Positions 1 through 7,016 of a stretch of 11,792 bases of DNA are shown here, in pieces (within the stretch, counting starts at the first letter, position 1; every line of letters starts with the position of its first letter). The position numbers were made by a program, and so were the translations under genes. Origin of the DNA: Pseudomonadota bacterium. Lineage in GTDB: Bacteria; Bdellovibrionota; Bacteriovoracia; Bacteriovoracales; Bacteriovoracaceae. The stretch covers positions 1-11,792 of the forward strand of contig JAEYUK010000294.1 of the NCBI GenBank assembly GCA_023432655.1, in the 5' to 3' direction. The notes below the pieces were generated by a model. It worked only from the letters and a program-made list of their open reading frames with translations, was not told the origin of the DNA and made no database searches.

Positions 1-24
1 CGAAGAAAAATATAAGGCAATTAA

Positions 25-1479
25 ATGAGCATTCAAAAAGTAAAAGAGTATCTCCAGGAATATTCCTATCTAAGAAGCATTAACTCTCTTCTTCACTGGG
101 ATATGGAAACGATGATGCCGGCCGGAGCAGTTGAGGATCGTGCCGCAAGACTGGCCTACATTCAGGGAAAGGCCCATGCCCATATCACTTCTAAAGAGTA
201 CCAGAAAATGATCAGGGACCTTGAGAAGAGTAAACTCAAGCCTTTGGAGAAGAAGTTACTACGAGAATTACGCTGGGATCTTGATCGCTATACCGCTCTT
301 TCTGAGAAACATGTGAAGGAACTTTCACACGCTCAAACTTTGGCCACTCATGCCTGGGGTCAGGCACGAAAGAATAATGATTGGAAAACATTTAAACCGC
401 ATCTTCAAAAACTTATCGATCTGAAAAAAAGGGAAGCGAGTTTTTACAAAACAAAAAAACCTTATGATGCCATGATACAGCTCTATGATAAGGAGTTCTC
501 ATCCAGTGAGATCACGGCCCTATTTAGTGATCTTAAAGTTGGTCTCCTGGATCTTACTAAAAAGATAAAAAAAGATAAGACTTTCGTTAAGGTAAAAGAC
601 TTAAAAGGTCCTTTTGATATCAAGGCCCAGAAAAAGCTCAGTGAGTTTGCGGCCCAGATCTGTGGACTTCCGGAAGAGTATTCAAGGCTTGATGTTTCTA
701 ATCACCCCTTTAGTATAAATATTTCACCTAGAGATCAGCGGATCACAACCCGATACGTGAAAGAAAATCTGGATTCATTGTCCAGTACCATGCACGAAGC
801 GGGGCATGCTCTCTACGAACTTAATCTTCCCAGAGAGTGGGAGGGAACTCCTTTTCAAGAGGCCATATCTTATTCTGTCCATGAATCGCAATCGCGGTTT
901 TGGGAAAATGTTATCGGGCGCTCTAAAGAGTTTTGCGATTTTCTTCACCCGGAAATGAAGAAACACTTTCCAAAATCAATGAAGGGAATTTCGAGTGAAG
1001 AACTTTTTCATGTCTTCAATAAATCAGTACCAGGTCTCATTCGGGTAGAATCCTGTGAACTTTACTATAATCTTCACATTATTATTCGCTATGAAATAGA
1101 GGAGATGATTTTTAATCAGGGTTTAAAAGCGGATGATCTTCCGGCCATCTGGAATGCTAAATATGAAGAGTACTTAGGCATAAGGCCAAAAACTTTCAGA
1201 GAAGGTATCCTTCAGGATTCTCACTGGGCAGGAGCTGATTTTGGTTATTTCCCAACTTACACTTTAGGAAATCTTATTTCCGGAACTCTCTATAAACAGA
1301 TGAAAAAAGCTGTGCCGGGATATAAAAAAGATATCAGCAAAGGGAAAATGAACCGGATCGGAGAATTTCTTAAAGATAATATTCATGTTAAGGGCCGTGC
1401 CTTAACTGTGAAAGATATGATAGGAGAACTTGAAGTTAAAGATTATCTGTCCTACTTAACAGAGAAATTCGAGGTATAG
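25..1479 (+). CDS. M32 family metallocarboxypeptidase (carboxypeptidase Taq type)
   Basis: Predicted cytosolic zinc carboxypeptidase that removes C-terminal residues from peptides. The 484-residue product is close to the roughly 500 residues usual for the family and has no signal peptide. The diagnostic M32 motifs are present in order: HPF at 227-229, DQRIT at 237-241 (family DxRxT), the zinc motif HEAGH at 257-261 (ligands H257 and H261, general base E258), and HESQSRFWEN from 286, where E287 is the expected third zinc ligand. The 30-residue spacing from H257 to E287 fits the family. A late LGNL motif also fits. The start lies 24 bases into the window, after AAGG (14-17) with 7-base spacing; a TATAAG (11-16) there could instead be a -10 box, so the leader type is unresolved. 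The zinc-ribbon gene follows after one base, so the two are probably co-transcribed. Confidence 0.95.
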   Translation: MSIQKVKEYLQEYSYLRSINSLLHWDMETMMPAGAVEDRAARLAYIQGKAHAHITSKEYQKMIRDLEKSKLKPLEKKLLRELRWDLDRYTALSEKHVKELSHAQTLATHAWGQARKNNDWKTFKPHLQKLIDLKKREASFYKTKKPYDAMIQLYDKEFSSSEITALFSDLKVGLLDLTKKIKKDKTFVKVKDLKGPFDIKAQKKLSEFAAQICGLPEEYSRLDVSNHPFSINISPRDQRITTRYVKENLDSLSSTMHEAGHALYELNLPREWEGTPFQEAISYSVHESQSRFWENVIGRSKEFCDFLHPEMKKHFPKSMKGISSEELFHVFNKSVPGLIRVESCELYYNLHIIIRYEIEEMIFNQGLKADDLPAIWNAKYEEYLGIRPKTFREGILQDSHWAGADFGYFPTYTLGNLISGTLYKQMKKAVPGYKKDISKGKMNRIGEFLKDNIHVKGRALTVKDMIGELEVKDYLSYLTEKFEV

Positions 1480-1480
1480 C

Positions 1481-1822
1481 TTGGAAGAAGTATTTTTAGG
1501 AGTCATGGGGCTTCAAGAAGCAAAAAATCATCAATATGAGCTTAAAGAAAAGGGTATTGAGATCCGGCTGAAAACCAACGCACAAACCTGTACCACTGGA
1601 TGTAAAGTAACGGTTGAAGTTTGGGGAAGTGAAGAGGATAAGGAAGTTCTCCATCAGCACTTTCAAAACGACTTTTTAAAACACGTTAAAGGTCATGCAC
1701 CAAACCTTGAGCATCTGAGTGCCGTTTATGATCCAAGTGCCAGTGAAGTCGTCTGTCAGGCCTGTGGAGCGAAGTTCTCTCCAGTTGCTAACGAATGCCC
1801 GGATTGCGGTCTGGTCTATTAA
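1481..1822 (+). CDS. Small zinc-ribbon protein, possibly DUF2007-like N-terminal domain
   Basis: I do not recognise a named family for this 113-residue protein. The C-terminus is a clear rubredoxin/zinc-ribbon-type knuckle pair, CQAC at 92-95 and CPDC at 106-109, that should bind one zinc. The first ~75 residues have a beta-alpha-beta-beta-alpha look (VFLGV, an amphipathic helix, KVTVEVWG, then a helix) reminiscent of DUF2007 putative signalling domains; this is a tentative fold guess. An extra CxxxC pair (C37, C41) sits between the central strands. The start is TTG at 1481: GAGG at 1471-1474 with 6-base spacing is a good Shine-Dalgarno sequence, while the first in-frame ATG (1505) would cut off the first strand. 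It starts one base after the carboxypeptidase stop, suggesting translational coupling. Its TAA overlaps the convergent arfB stop by three to four bases. Confidence 0.85.
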   Translation: MEEVFLGVMGLQEAKNHQYELKEKGIEIRLKTNAQTCTTGCKVTVEVWGSEEDKEVLHQHFQNDFLKHVKGHAPNLEHLSAVYDPSASEVVCQACGAKFSPVANECPDCGLVY

Positions 1823-2220
1823 AAATCTTTTCGTCTTAAGCGTTTTTTGTCCGAATCTTTTTTCTTAGACTCTAGGCGACTTAAGACGGCACTTCTTTTA
1901 GGCTTTGTTGCTTTTCTCACCTTAGGCGCTTTTAAGACAGTCTGTAACATTTCATGAAGTTTACTTATGCAATCGTCCATGTTGGCCTTCTGAGAACGAT
2001 TCTTCTGGCTTACCAGCTGAACCTCGCCAGAATCTAAAATGTATTGGGGATATTTTTTTTGAAAGCGCTCTTTAACTTCTTGTGAGCAACAGGTGCTCTC
2101 CGTTATATTCCAATTAAGTGTGACCTTTGAATTTACTTTATTCACGTTCTGACCACCGGCACCGCTACTGCGTGCAAAGGAAAACGTGAACTCTGAAAAA
2201 GGTATATTAATTTTATCCAT
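1819..2220 (-). CDS. arfB: ArfB-type alternative ribosome-rescue peptidyl-tRNA hydrolase
   Basis: Codon-independent release factor that hydrolyses peptidyl-tRNA on ribosomes stalled at the end of non-stop mRNA. The 133-residue product is close to E. coli ArfB (YaeJ, 140 residues). The RF-1 domain carries SSGAGGQNVNKVNSKV, with the catalytic GGQ at 22-24. No codon-recognition domain precedes it, which separates it from RF1/RF2. The last ~35 residues are a basic tail containing TKPKRS and KKRLRRKDF, matching the ArfB tail that inserts into the empty mRNA channel. The start at 2220 is chosen because the family begins just before this IPFSEF-like strand; the open frame runs upstream to 2337 but would add 39 unrelated residues inside the divergent gene. 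No Shine-Dalgarno is visible; TATCAT (complement of 2228-2233) lies 7 bases before the ATG, which suggests a leaderless mRNA. Confidence 0.95.
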   Translation of the reverse strand: MDKINIPFSEFTFSFARSSGAGGQNVNKVNSKVTLNWNITESTCCSQEVKERFQKKYPQYILDSGEVQLVSQKNRSQKANMDDCISKLHEMLQTVLKAPKVRKATKPKRSAVLSRLESKKKDSDKKRLRRKDF

Positions 2221-2223
2221 ACT

Positions 2224-2233
2224 TGTTATGATA
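2224..2233. promoter_or_regulatory. Overlapping divergent -10 elements between arfB and the GIY-YIG gene
   Basis: The 18-base gap between the divergent start codons contains TGTTATGATA. Read on the plus strand it is an extended -10 (TG, one base, TATGAT at 2227-2232) ending 6 bases before the ATG at 2239. Read on the minus strand the same bases give TATCAT (2233-2228) ending 7 bases before the arfB ATG. No convincing -35 box was found for either direction. Both predicted transcripts would start at or next to the A of the ATG. The call is motif matching only. Confidence 0.5.
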
Positions 2234-2238
2234 CTAGC

Positions 2239-2502
2239 ATGAAAGAGCAGAGCTGGTTTGTTTATATCATCCAGAATGAAAAAGGGCATTATTACACGGG
2301 AATAACCACCGATCTGGAACGACGCTTTGCTGAACATCAGGGATCCAAAAAAGGGGCCAAGTTTTTTCGATCAGGTGCAGCTGTGGAGATGGTTTTCTTC
2401 AAGGCTTTTCTCAACCGCTCAGAAGCCTCAAAATTTGAAGCCTCTGTAAAAAAACTGAGCCGACTTAAGAAAATTCAACTTATCAGTTCTCAGGAAGTGT
2501 AA
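2239..2502 (+). CDS. GIY-YIG domain protein, UPF0213/YhbQ-like
   Basis: Small single-domain GIY-YIG nuclease-fold protein of 87 residues, the usual size for UPF0213 (E. coli YhbQ). The cellular role of the family is not firmly settled; a DNA-acting role is inferred from the fold. The two halves of the name motif appear as VYI (Y9) and YTG (Y19-G21), followed by TTDLERR (R28, R29), H33, and the helix FEASVKKLSR with E67 in the place of the metal-binding glutamate. The LxRRxxEH and KKLSRxxK signatures are typical. The start is fixed by homology, because family members begin a few residues before VYI. There is no Shine-Dalgarno before 2239, but an extended -10 ends 6 bases upstream. The acyltransferase gene follows after 2 bases, so these two form an operon. 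Confidence 0.9.
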   Translation: MKEQSWFVYIIQNEKGHYYTGITTDLERRFAEHQGSKKGAKFFRSGAAVEMVFFKAFLNRSEASKFEASVKKLSRLKKIQLISSQEV

Positions 2503-2504
2503 TT

Positions 2505-3086
2505 ATGTTAAGAACTCTCGGTGGAATTTGGTACAAGTGTAATGGTTGGACTTTCAGGAATGAGATCCCTGATAGTCTTAGATCTTTTATTCTCCTGGGT
2601 GCCCCTCATACATCCAATGTTGATCTTTTTGCGGCCATGGCCGTGGCCCGCTTGATGAAAAGAAACGCTAAGTTTGTTATTAAAAATGACTGGTTAAAGT
2701 TCCCGATGAATCTTTTGATGAAACCGGCAGGAGCCATAGGCCTTGACCGGGAGAAGTTGAAACTTTTGGGGAATGCTAATACTACGCATTTGATGGCCGA
2801 CCTTTTTAAGCAGTACCAGGAATTAGTTCTGATGATTGCTCCTGAAGGGACTCGTTCGCCAACGACTCATTGGAAGACGGGCTTTTATTACATCGCCCAG
2901 AAGGCCGGAGTACCTATCGTCCTGGCCTACGGCGACTATCAAAAAAAGGTATTAGGTCTTGGACCCGTCATCTGGCCCACTAATTTCGAGAAAGATTTTC
3001 AAACAATTCTGGAGTTTTATAAGGATATTAAGGGCCGGCACCCGGAAAAATTCCTACTGGATGAAAGATATAGAAATCCCGCCTGA
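2505..3086 (+). CDS. Lysophospholipid acyltransferase family protein (PlsC-like, small type)
   Basis: Probable acyltransferase that moves a fatty acyl group onto a lysophospholipid or related acceptor at the inner membrane. The 193-residue protein shows the HX4D catalytic motif as HTSNVD (H35, D40) and the phosphate-binding block PEGTRS (E114-S118), followed by WKTGFYYIAQKAGVPIVLA. The HTSN variant and the WKTGFY block mark a compact subfamily of about 180-195 residues annotated as 1-acylglycerol-3-phosphate acyltransferase-like; the exact acceptor cannot be read from sequence. No strong membrane span is visible, so peripheral membrane binding is likely. The start ATG at 2505 is supported by AGGAAG (2492-2497) with 7-base spacing, located inside the last codons of the GIY-YIG gene. 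A 6-bp inverted repeat (CCTGAA 3082-3087, TTCAGG 3103-3108, 15-base loop) overlaps its stop but has no T-tract. Confidence 0.92.
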   Translation: MLRTLGGIWYKCNGWTFRNEIPDSLRSFILLGAPHTSNVDLFAAMAVARLMKRNAKFVIKNDWLKFPMNLLMKPAGAIGLDREKLKLLGNANTTHLMADLFKQYQELVLMIAPEGTRSPTTHWKTGFYYIAQKAGVPIVLAYGDYQKKVLGLGPVIWPTNFEKDFQTILEFYKDIKGRHPEKFLLDERYRNPA

Positions 3087-3112
3087 ATAACTATGTAAAC
3101 TCTTCAGGGGAT

Positions 3113-3141
3113 TTGTCATCCTCGGTTTCCCCCTGTAGATT
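3113..3141 (+). promoter_or_regulatory. Predicted sigma70-type promoter of ygiQ
   Basis: TTGTCA at 3113-3118 matches the -35 consensus TTGACA in five of six positions. After exactly 17 bases, TAGATT at 3136-3141 matches TATAAT in four of six. Seven bases later is the ATG at 3149, so transcription should begin at about the first base of the start codon. The TTG that opens the longest reading frame is the first three bases of this -35 box. Confidence 0.55.
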
Positions 3142-3148
3142 GCCTTCT

Positions 3149-4987
3149 ATGCAAAAAATTAACCCTAATGACCTGCCAATTACTGCCTGGCTTCCCACAA
3201 CTGTAAAAGAAGCGAAGAAACGTGGTTGGGATGAAATGGACGTGGTTCTCGTGACCGGGGATGCCTATGTGGACCATCCGGCCTTTGGGGCGGCGGTCAT
3301 GGGGAGAATCTTTGAGTCCTTAGGTTTAAAAGTGGCGATCATTGCTCAACCGAATTGGCGGGATGATCTCAGAGACTTTAAAAAATTTGGAAGACCAAAG
3401 TACTTCTTCGGCGTTACCGCCGGGAATATGGATTCCATGGTGAATAAATACACCGCGGGTAAAAGGCTTCGTTCTAATGATGCTTACACTCCGGGAGGCT
3501 CTACTGATTTTCGCCCGGATTATGCTTCCATTGAATACACAAAAATTTTAAAAGGCCTCTATCCGGATGTGCCGGTTATTTTGGGTGGTATTGAGGCTTC
3601 TCTGCGCCGGGTGACTCATTATGATTTCTGGGAAGATCGGTTAATGCCGAATATTCTTACCAGTTCTGGTGCCGATATGCTCATTTACGGAATGGGGGAG
3701 CAGCCCATTCGTGATGTGGTTAAATATCTCTTACGGGGAACACCTTTTTCTTCGCTTAAAACTATTCCACAAACTGCTTTTCTACAGGAAGCCGCTCAGG
3801 AACTTCCTAAAAACAAGCAGTGGGAAACATTTGAACTCACTAGCCATGAGGATTGTCTCGCTGACAAAAAAGCCTACTCCAAAAACTTCATGCATGTGGA
3901 AGTGGAGAGTAATAAGCAGTTCGCTAAACGCCTTACTCAGCGAGTGGAAGATAAAATCCTGGTGATTAATCCTCCTTATCCAACGATGACGGAAAAAGAG
4001 ATTGATGCTTCTTTTGATTTACCTTACACCAGGCTCCCGCACCCGAAATACAAAGATCGGGGAGCGATTTCTGCCTTTGAAATGATTAAGTTTTCCATTA
4101 ACACCCATCGTGGTTGTTTTGGAGGATGCAGTTTCTGTACTATTTCGGCCCATCAGGGCAAGATGATTGCCAGCCGTTCAAAAGAATCAGTGATGAAGGA
4201 AGTGGACCAAGTTGTGAGTATGCACGACTTTAAAGGTTATATTTCCGATATCGGGGGCCCTTCTGCTAATATGTATCAAATGAAGGGGATTGATCAAAGT
4301 GTCTGCGACAAGTGTGCCGCTCCTTCTTGTGTCTTCCCGCAAATCTGTAAGAATCTCGATACCAATCCGCAAAAGATGACAGAGCTTTATCAGGCCATCA
4401 ACAAGCACCAAGGGGTGAAGAAGGCCTTCGTGAGTTCTGGTCTTCGTTATGATTTAATGTTTGATCCCAGGAGTTCTCATCCCAAAGAAGATGAAAAGTA
4501 TGTCGAGCAGCTCATAACTCACCATGTTTCCGGTCGACTCAAAGTTGCTCCGGAGCATACTGAGGATGAAGTTTTAAAACTTATGCGGAAGCCGAGCTTT
4601 GAGTTCTTTTACAAATTCAAAACCCGTTTTGAAGAAATTTCTAAGAAAAAAGGGATCAAGCAGGAGATCATTCCATACTTTATCTCCTCTCATCCGGGGT
4701 GTACTCCGGAAGACATGGCCAAACTGGCAGCAAAAACCAAGGCCTTAGGCTATAAGCTCGAGCAGATTCAGGATTTTACGCCGACTCCAATGACTGTGGC
4801 GACTGAGATCTATTATTCTGGGTACCATCCTTACACCTTGAAGCCCGTTAAAACGGCCATAAGTTTAGACGACAAGACTAAGCAGCGGACATTTTTCTTC
4901 TGGTATAAACCTGAGAACAAGAATTTCATTAAGAACTATCTCTCTAAAGCTAAAATGTTCGATACCATGAAAGATCTCTTTGGCTAA
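3149..4987 (+). CDS. ygiQ: YgiQ family radical SAM protein (UPF0313)
   Basis: Conserved radical S-adenosylmethionine enzyme of unknown reaction. From the ATG at 3149 it has 612 residues, shorter than E. coli YgiQ (about 740), mostly because the C-terminal DUF3362-like tail is reduced. The N-terminal YgiQ_N region holds the hallmark LVTGDAYVDHPAFG. The radical SAM 4Fe-4S motif CFGGCSFC is at C323, C327 and C330. A second cysteine cluster follows (CDKC, then SCVFPQIC), also typical of the family, then SSGLRYDL, LKVAPEHTED and IPYFISSHPG blocks. The frame can be extended to a TTG at 3113, adding 12 residues, but the only nearby purine-rich stretch (CAGGGG) is just 2 bases from that TTG, and family similarity begins after 3149. 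No Shine-Dalgarno precedes 3149, so a leaderless mRNA is inferred. Its stop codon overlaps the likely -35 box of uup. Confidence 0.93.
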   Translation: MQKINPNDLPITAWLPTTVKEAKKRGWDEMDVVLVTGDAYVDHPAFGAAVMGRIFESLGLKVAIIAQPNWRDDLRDFKKFGRPKYFFGVTAGNMDSMVNKYTAGKRLRSNDAYTPGGSTDFRPDYASIEYTKILKGLYPDVPVILGGIEASLRRVTHYDFWEDRLMPNILTSSGADMLIYGMGEQPIRDVVKYLLRGTPFSSLKTIPQTAFLQEAAQELPKNKQWETFELTSHEDCLADKKAYSKNFMHVEVESNKQFAKRLTQRVEDKILVINPPYPTMTEKEIDASFDLPYTRLPHPKYKDRGAISAFEMIKFSINTHRGCFGGCSFCTISAHQGKMIASRSKESVMKEVDQVVSMHDFKGYISDIGGPSANMYQMKGIDQSVCDKCAAPSCVFPQICKNLDTNPQKMTELYQAINKHQGVKKAFVSSGLRYDLMFDPRSSHPKEDEKYVEQLITHHVSGRLKVAPEHTEDEVLKLMRKPSFEFFYKFKTRFEEISKKKGIKQEIIPYFISSHPGCTPEDMAKLAAKTKALGYKLEQIQDFTPTPMTVATEIYYSGYHPYTLKPVKTAISLDDKTKQRTFFFWYKPENKNFIKNYLSKAKMFDTMKDLFG

Positions 4988-5008
4988 GAAAGGAGGCTAC
5001 GGTAGAAT
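4980..5008 (+). promoter_or_regulatory. Predicted promoter of uup
   Basis: TTGGCT (4980-4985), overlapping the ygiQ stop codon, is followed after 17 bases by TAGAAT (5003-5008, five of six matches to TATAAT). Six bases later is the uup ATG. This geometry predicts a transcript starting at or next to the start codon. Confidence 0.5.
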
Positions 5009-5014
5009 GCCTCC
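4992..5014 (+). promoter_or_regulatory. GGAGGC/GCCTCC inverted repeat directly before the uup start
   Basis: A perfect 6-bp GC-rich inverted repeat (GGAGGC at 4992-4997, GCCTCC at 5009-5014) with an 11-base loop abuts the uup ATG at 5015. The left arm is the only Shine-Dalgarno-like sequence near uup (AAAGGAGG, 4989-4996) but it is 18 bases from the ATG, too far for normal use. In RNA reading through from ygiQ the arm would be paired. There is no T-tract, so it is not a normal terminator. The predicted -10 box lies in the loop. Confidence 0.4.
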
Positions 5015-6943
5015 ATGTCTACACTACTTACACTTCAAAATCTTAGTCTTCATTACCCCCATAAAGTTATTTTTAAAGATGTAACTTTCACTCTGAATCA
5101 AGGGGATAAGATCGGAGTCCTGGGGCTTAATGGCCATGGAAAATCCTCCCTCTTCAAAGTGATTGCAGGTTTAGTGAAGCCAGACACCACTGTGCCTCCC
5201 TTTATTTATGATAAAAATAAAGACTTCACATTTTTTTATGTCCCCCAGGAACTGACTAATCTCTCGGATTGGACTATTGAAAACTATTTCTTTGAGTTTC
5301 ATCCTGAAATGGGTGCTCTGAAAAAAAGACTCGACGTCATCAATGAGAAACTGGGAACCGGTGAAGGGGACTTTGATAAACTCATTAATGAGCAGTCCCG
5401 TATCTATGATGAACTAACGAAATTAGGTGAGGATAAGATCCATTCTCAGTTCATTAGTTACTTGAAGTATTTCGGGGTAGAAAACCTTGACCGGAATATG
5501 GCCTCTCTTTCAGGGGGCGAACAACGTAAGGTCGCTCTCTCACTTGGATTGTCTGCTCCCCAGGAACTCATTCTTTGGGATGAGCCAACGAACCACCTTG
5601 ATCTTGAAACCATTCAGGACTTTGAAGATGAACTTCAAAGTTCCCGGAAGACGTTTATGATCATCTCCCACGATCGAAGCTTACTTAATAATGTTGTTGA
5701 TCGGATCATTCACATTCAACAAGGAAAACTTCGCTCTTTCAGCGGAACTTATGAAGCCTACCTGCAATTTTTGATTGAAGATCAGAAGCGCCGTGAGAAG
5801 GAACTTGATAAGTTAAATAACGCTCAAAGAAGGGAAACTGCCTGGATCCGTCGAGGAGTACAGGCGCGAAGAACCAAGAGTAAGAAAAGAATTGAGGATT
5901 ACAGCACTCTGAATAAAACCATTCAAGATTTGAAATCCCAGGCCCATAAATCCGTCAGCTTAAATCTTCAGTCTTCTGGCAGAAAAACTAAAGTTCTTCT
6001 GGCCGCTGAAGACCTGACTTTAAAATTCGGAGAGCGCACTCTCTTTGAAAATCTCAATTTCTCAATTGCTAAGGGAGATAAGATAGCTTTGATGGGAAGA
6101 AATGGTGTGGGGAAATCATCTCTCCTTAAAATTCTTCTGGGGGAACTTGAGGCAACTAGCGGTAAGGTTACACGAGCGCAAGGCTTAGATGTTGGTTACT
6201 TCTCTCAAAAAAGAGAGGCCCTGAAAGATGATGAGACTCCTTGGACTATGATTGGTGAAGGAATTGATTACGTGATTTCTAACACCGGTGATAAACGTCA
6301 TGTGGCGAGCTATTTGGAAAACTTTCTCTTTAGTTCGGATGAAATCAAAAGACCGATTCACACCTTTTCCGGCGGAGAAAAAAATCGACTTCAGCTAGCT
6401 CAATTTATGAAACACGCCAGAGACATCTGGATCTTTGATGAACCTACCAACGATCTGGATTTAGAAACCATCGGAATTTTAGAAGAAGAACTGAGAAACT
6501 ATGAAGGGGCCCTTATTATCGTGGGCCACGATCGATCTTTCATTGATAACGTCACCGATAAATGCTGGGTCCTTCATGATGGGAAAATCGAGAATTTTGA
6601 GGCCGGTTTCTCTCAAGCAGAACTCTTCCTTGAGGCGATCCGCTTAGAAGAGGAATTAAAAAAGAAGACCCCTAGCGAAGTTTCTGCTCCTGCAGATAAA
6701 GGTGAGAGCGGTCCTAAGCTCACCAATAAAGAGAAAAACCGTTATCAGGCCTTACCAGAAGAAATTGAGAAACTTGAAAACAGAATCCAGTCTTACAAAA
6801 CGGAATTAGAAAGTATTGATTACAGCAGTTTAGATAAAGATCTCACGCTTAAAATGGAAGAGCTTCAAAAGAAACTAAATGACTCGGAAAATAAACTCGA
6901 GTTGCTCTTTAACGAGTGGGCCGATCTGGAAAGTAAATTATAA
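5015..6943 (+). CDS. uup: ABC-F ATPase, Uup type
   Basis: Cytoplasmic, ribosome-associated tandem ATPase of the ABC-F class, not a transporter: it has no membrane domain. At 642 residues it matches E. coli Uup (about 635). Domain 1 has Walker A GLNGHGKS (37-44), signature SGGEQ (166-170) and Walker B/catalytic pair D189-E190 in DEPTNHLD. The inter-domain linker contains WIRRGVQARRTKSKKRI, very like the Uup linker segment that contacts tRNA and rRNA. Domain 2 has Walker A GRNGVGKS (361-368), SGGEK (452-456) and D475-E476. From about residue 570 there is a charged coiled-coil (NKEKNRYQALPEEIEKLENRI onward), the Uup C-terminal DNA-binding domain, which separates it from Ettα-type ABC-F proteins. 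Both ATP sites look intact. It starts 27 bases after ygiQ and probably has its own promoter. Confidence 0.95.
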   Translation: MSTLLTLQNLSLHYPHKVIFKDVTFTLNQGDKIGVLGLNGHGKSSLFKVIAGLVKPDTTVPPFIYDKNKDFTFFYVPQELTNLSDWTIENYFFEFHPEMGALKKRLDVINEKLGTGEGDFDKLINEQSRIYDELTKLGEDKIHSQFISYLKYFGVENLDRNMASLSGGEQRKVALSLGLSAPQELILWDEPTNHLDLETIQDFEDELQSSRKTFMIISHDRSLLNNVVDRIIHIQQGKLRSFSGTYEAYLQFLIEDQKRREKELDKLNNAQRRETAWIRRGVQARRTKSKKRIEDYSTLNKTIQDLKSQAHKSVSLNLQSSGRKTKVLLAAEDLTLKFGERTLFENLNFSIAKGDKIALMGRNGVGKSSLLKILLGELEATSGKVTRAQGLDVGYFSQKREALKDDETPWTMIGEGIDYVISNTGDKRHVASYLENFLFSSDEIKRPIHTFSGGEKNRLQLAQFMKHARDIWIFDEPTNDLDLETIGILEEELRNYEGALIIVGHDRSFIDNVTDKCWVLHDGKIENFEAGFSQAELFLEAIRLEEELKKKTPSEVSAPADKGESGPKLTNKEKNRYQALPEEIEKLENRIQSYKTELESIDYSSLDKDLTLKMEELQKKLNDSENKLELLFNEWADLESKL

Positions 6944-6982
6944 GACTGAGTTAAATAGTCCGTAGGGCAGAATTAACCGCCG

Positions 6983-7010
6983 TTGTTTCTCAATCAAGAG
7001 TATTTATACT
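6983..7010 (+). promoter_or_regulatory. Predicted promoter of the acidic-protein/ABC-F operon
   Basis: TTGTTT (6983-6988), 16 bases, then TATACT (7005-7010, five of six matches to TATAAT), ending 6 bases before the ATG at 7017. There is no Shine-Dalgarno sequence in the last 15 bases before the ATG. The rest of the 73-base gap after uup shows no convincing terminator. Confidence 0.5.
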
Positions 7011-7016
7011 TAAGAT

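Noticed and set aside
2221..2337. N-terminal extension of arfB to an upstream ATG at 2337 (39 more residues).
   Set aside because: The extension is antisense to the GIY-YIG gene, shows no similarity to ArfB N-termini, and the family begins close to the ATG at 2220.
3082..3108. CCTGAA/TTCAGG inverted repeat over the acyltransferase stop as a terminator.
   Set aside because: Only six base pairs, a 15-base loop and no T-tract; not good enough to call.
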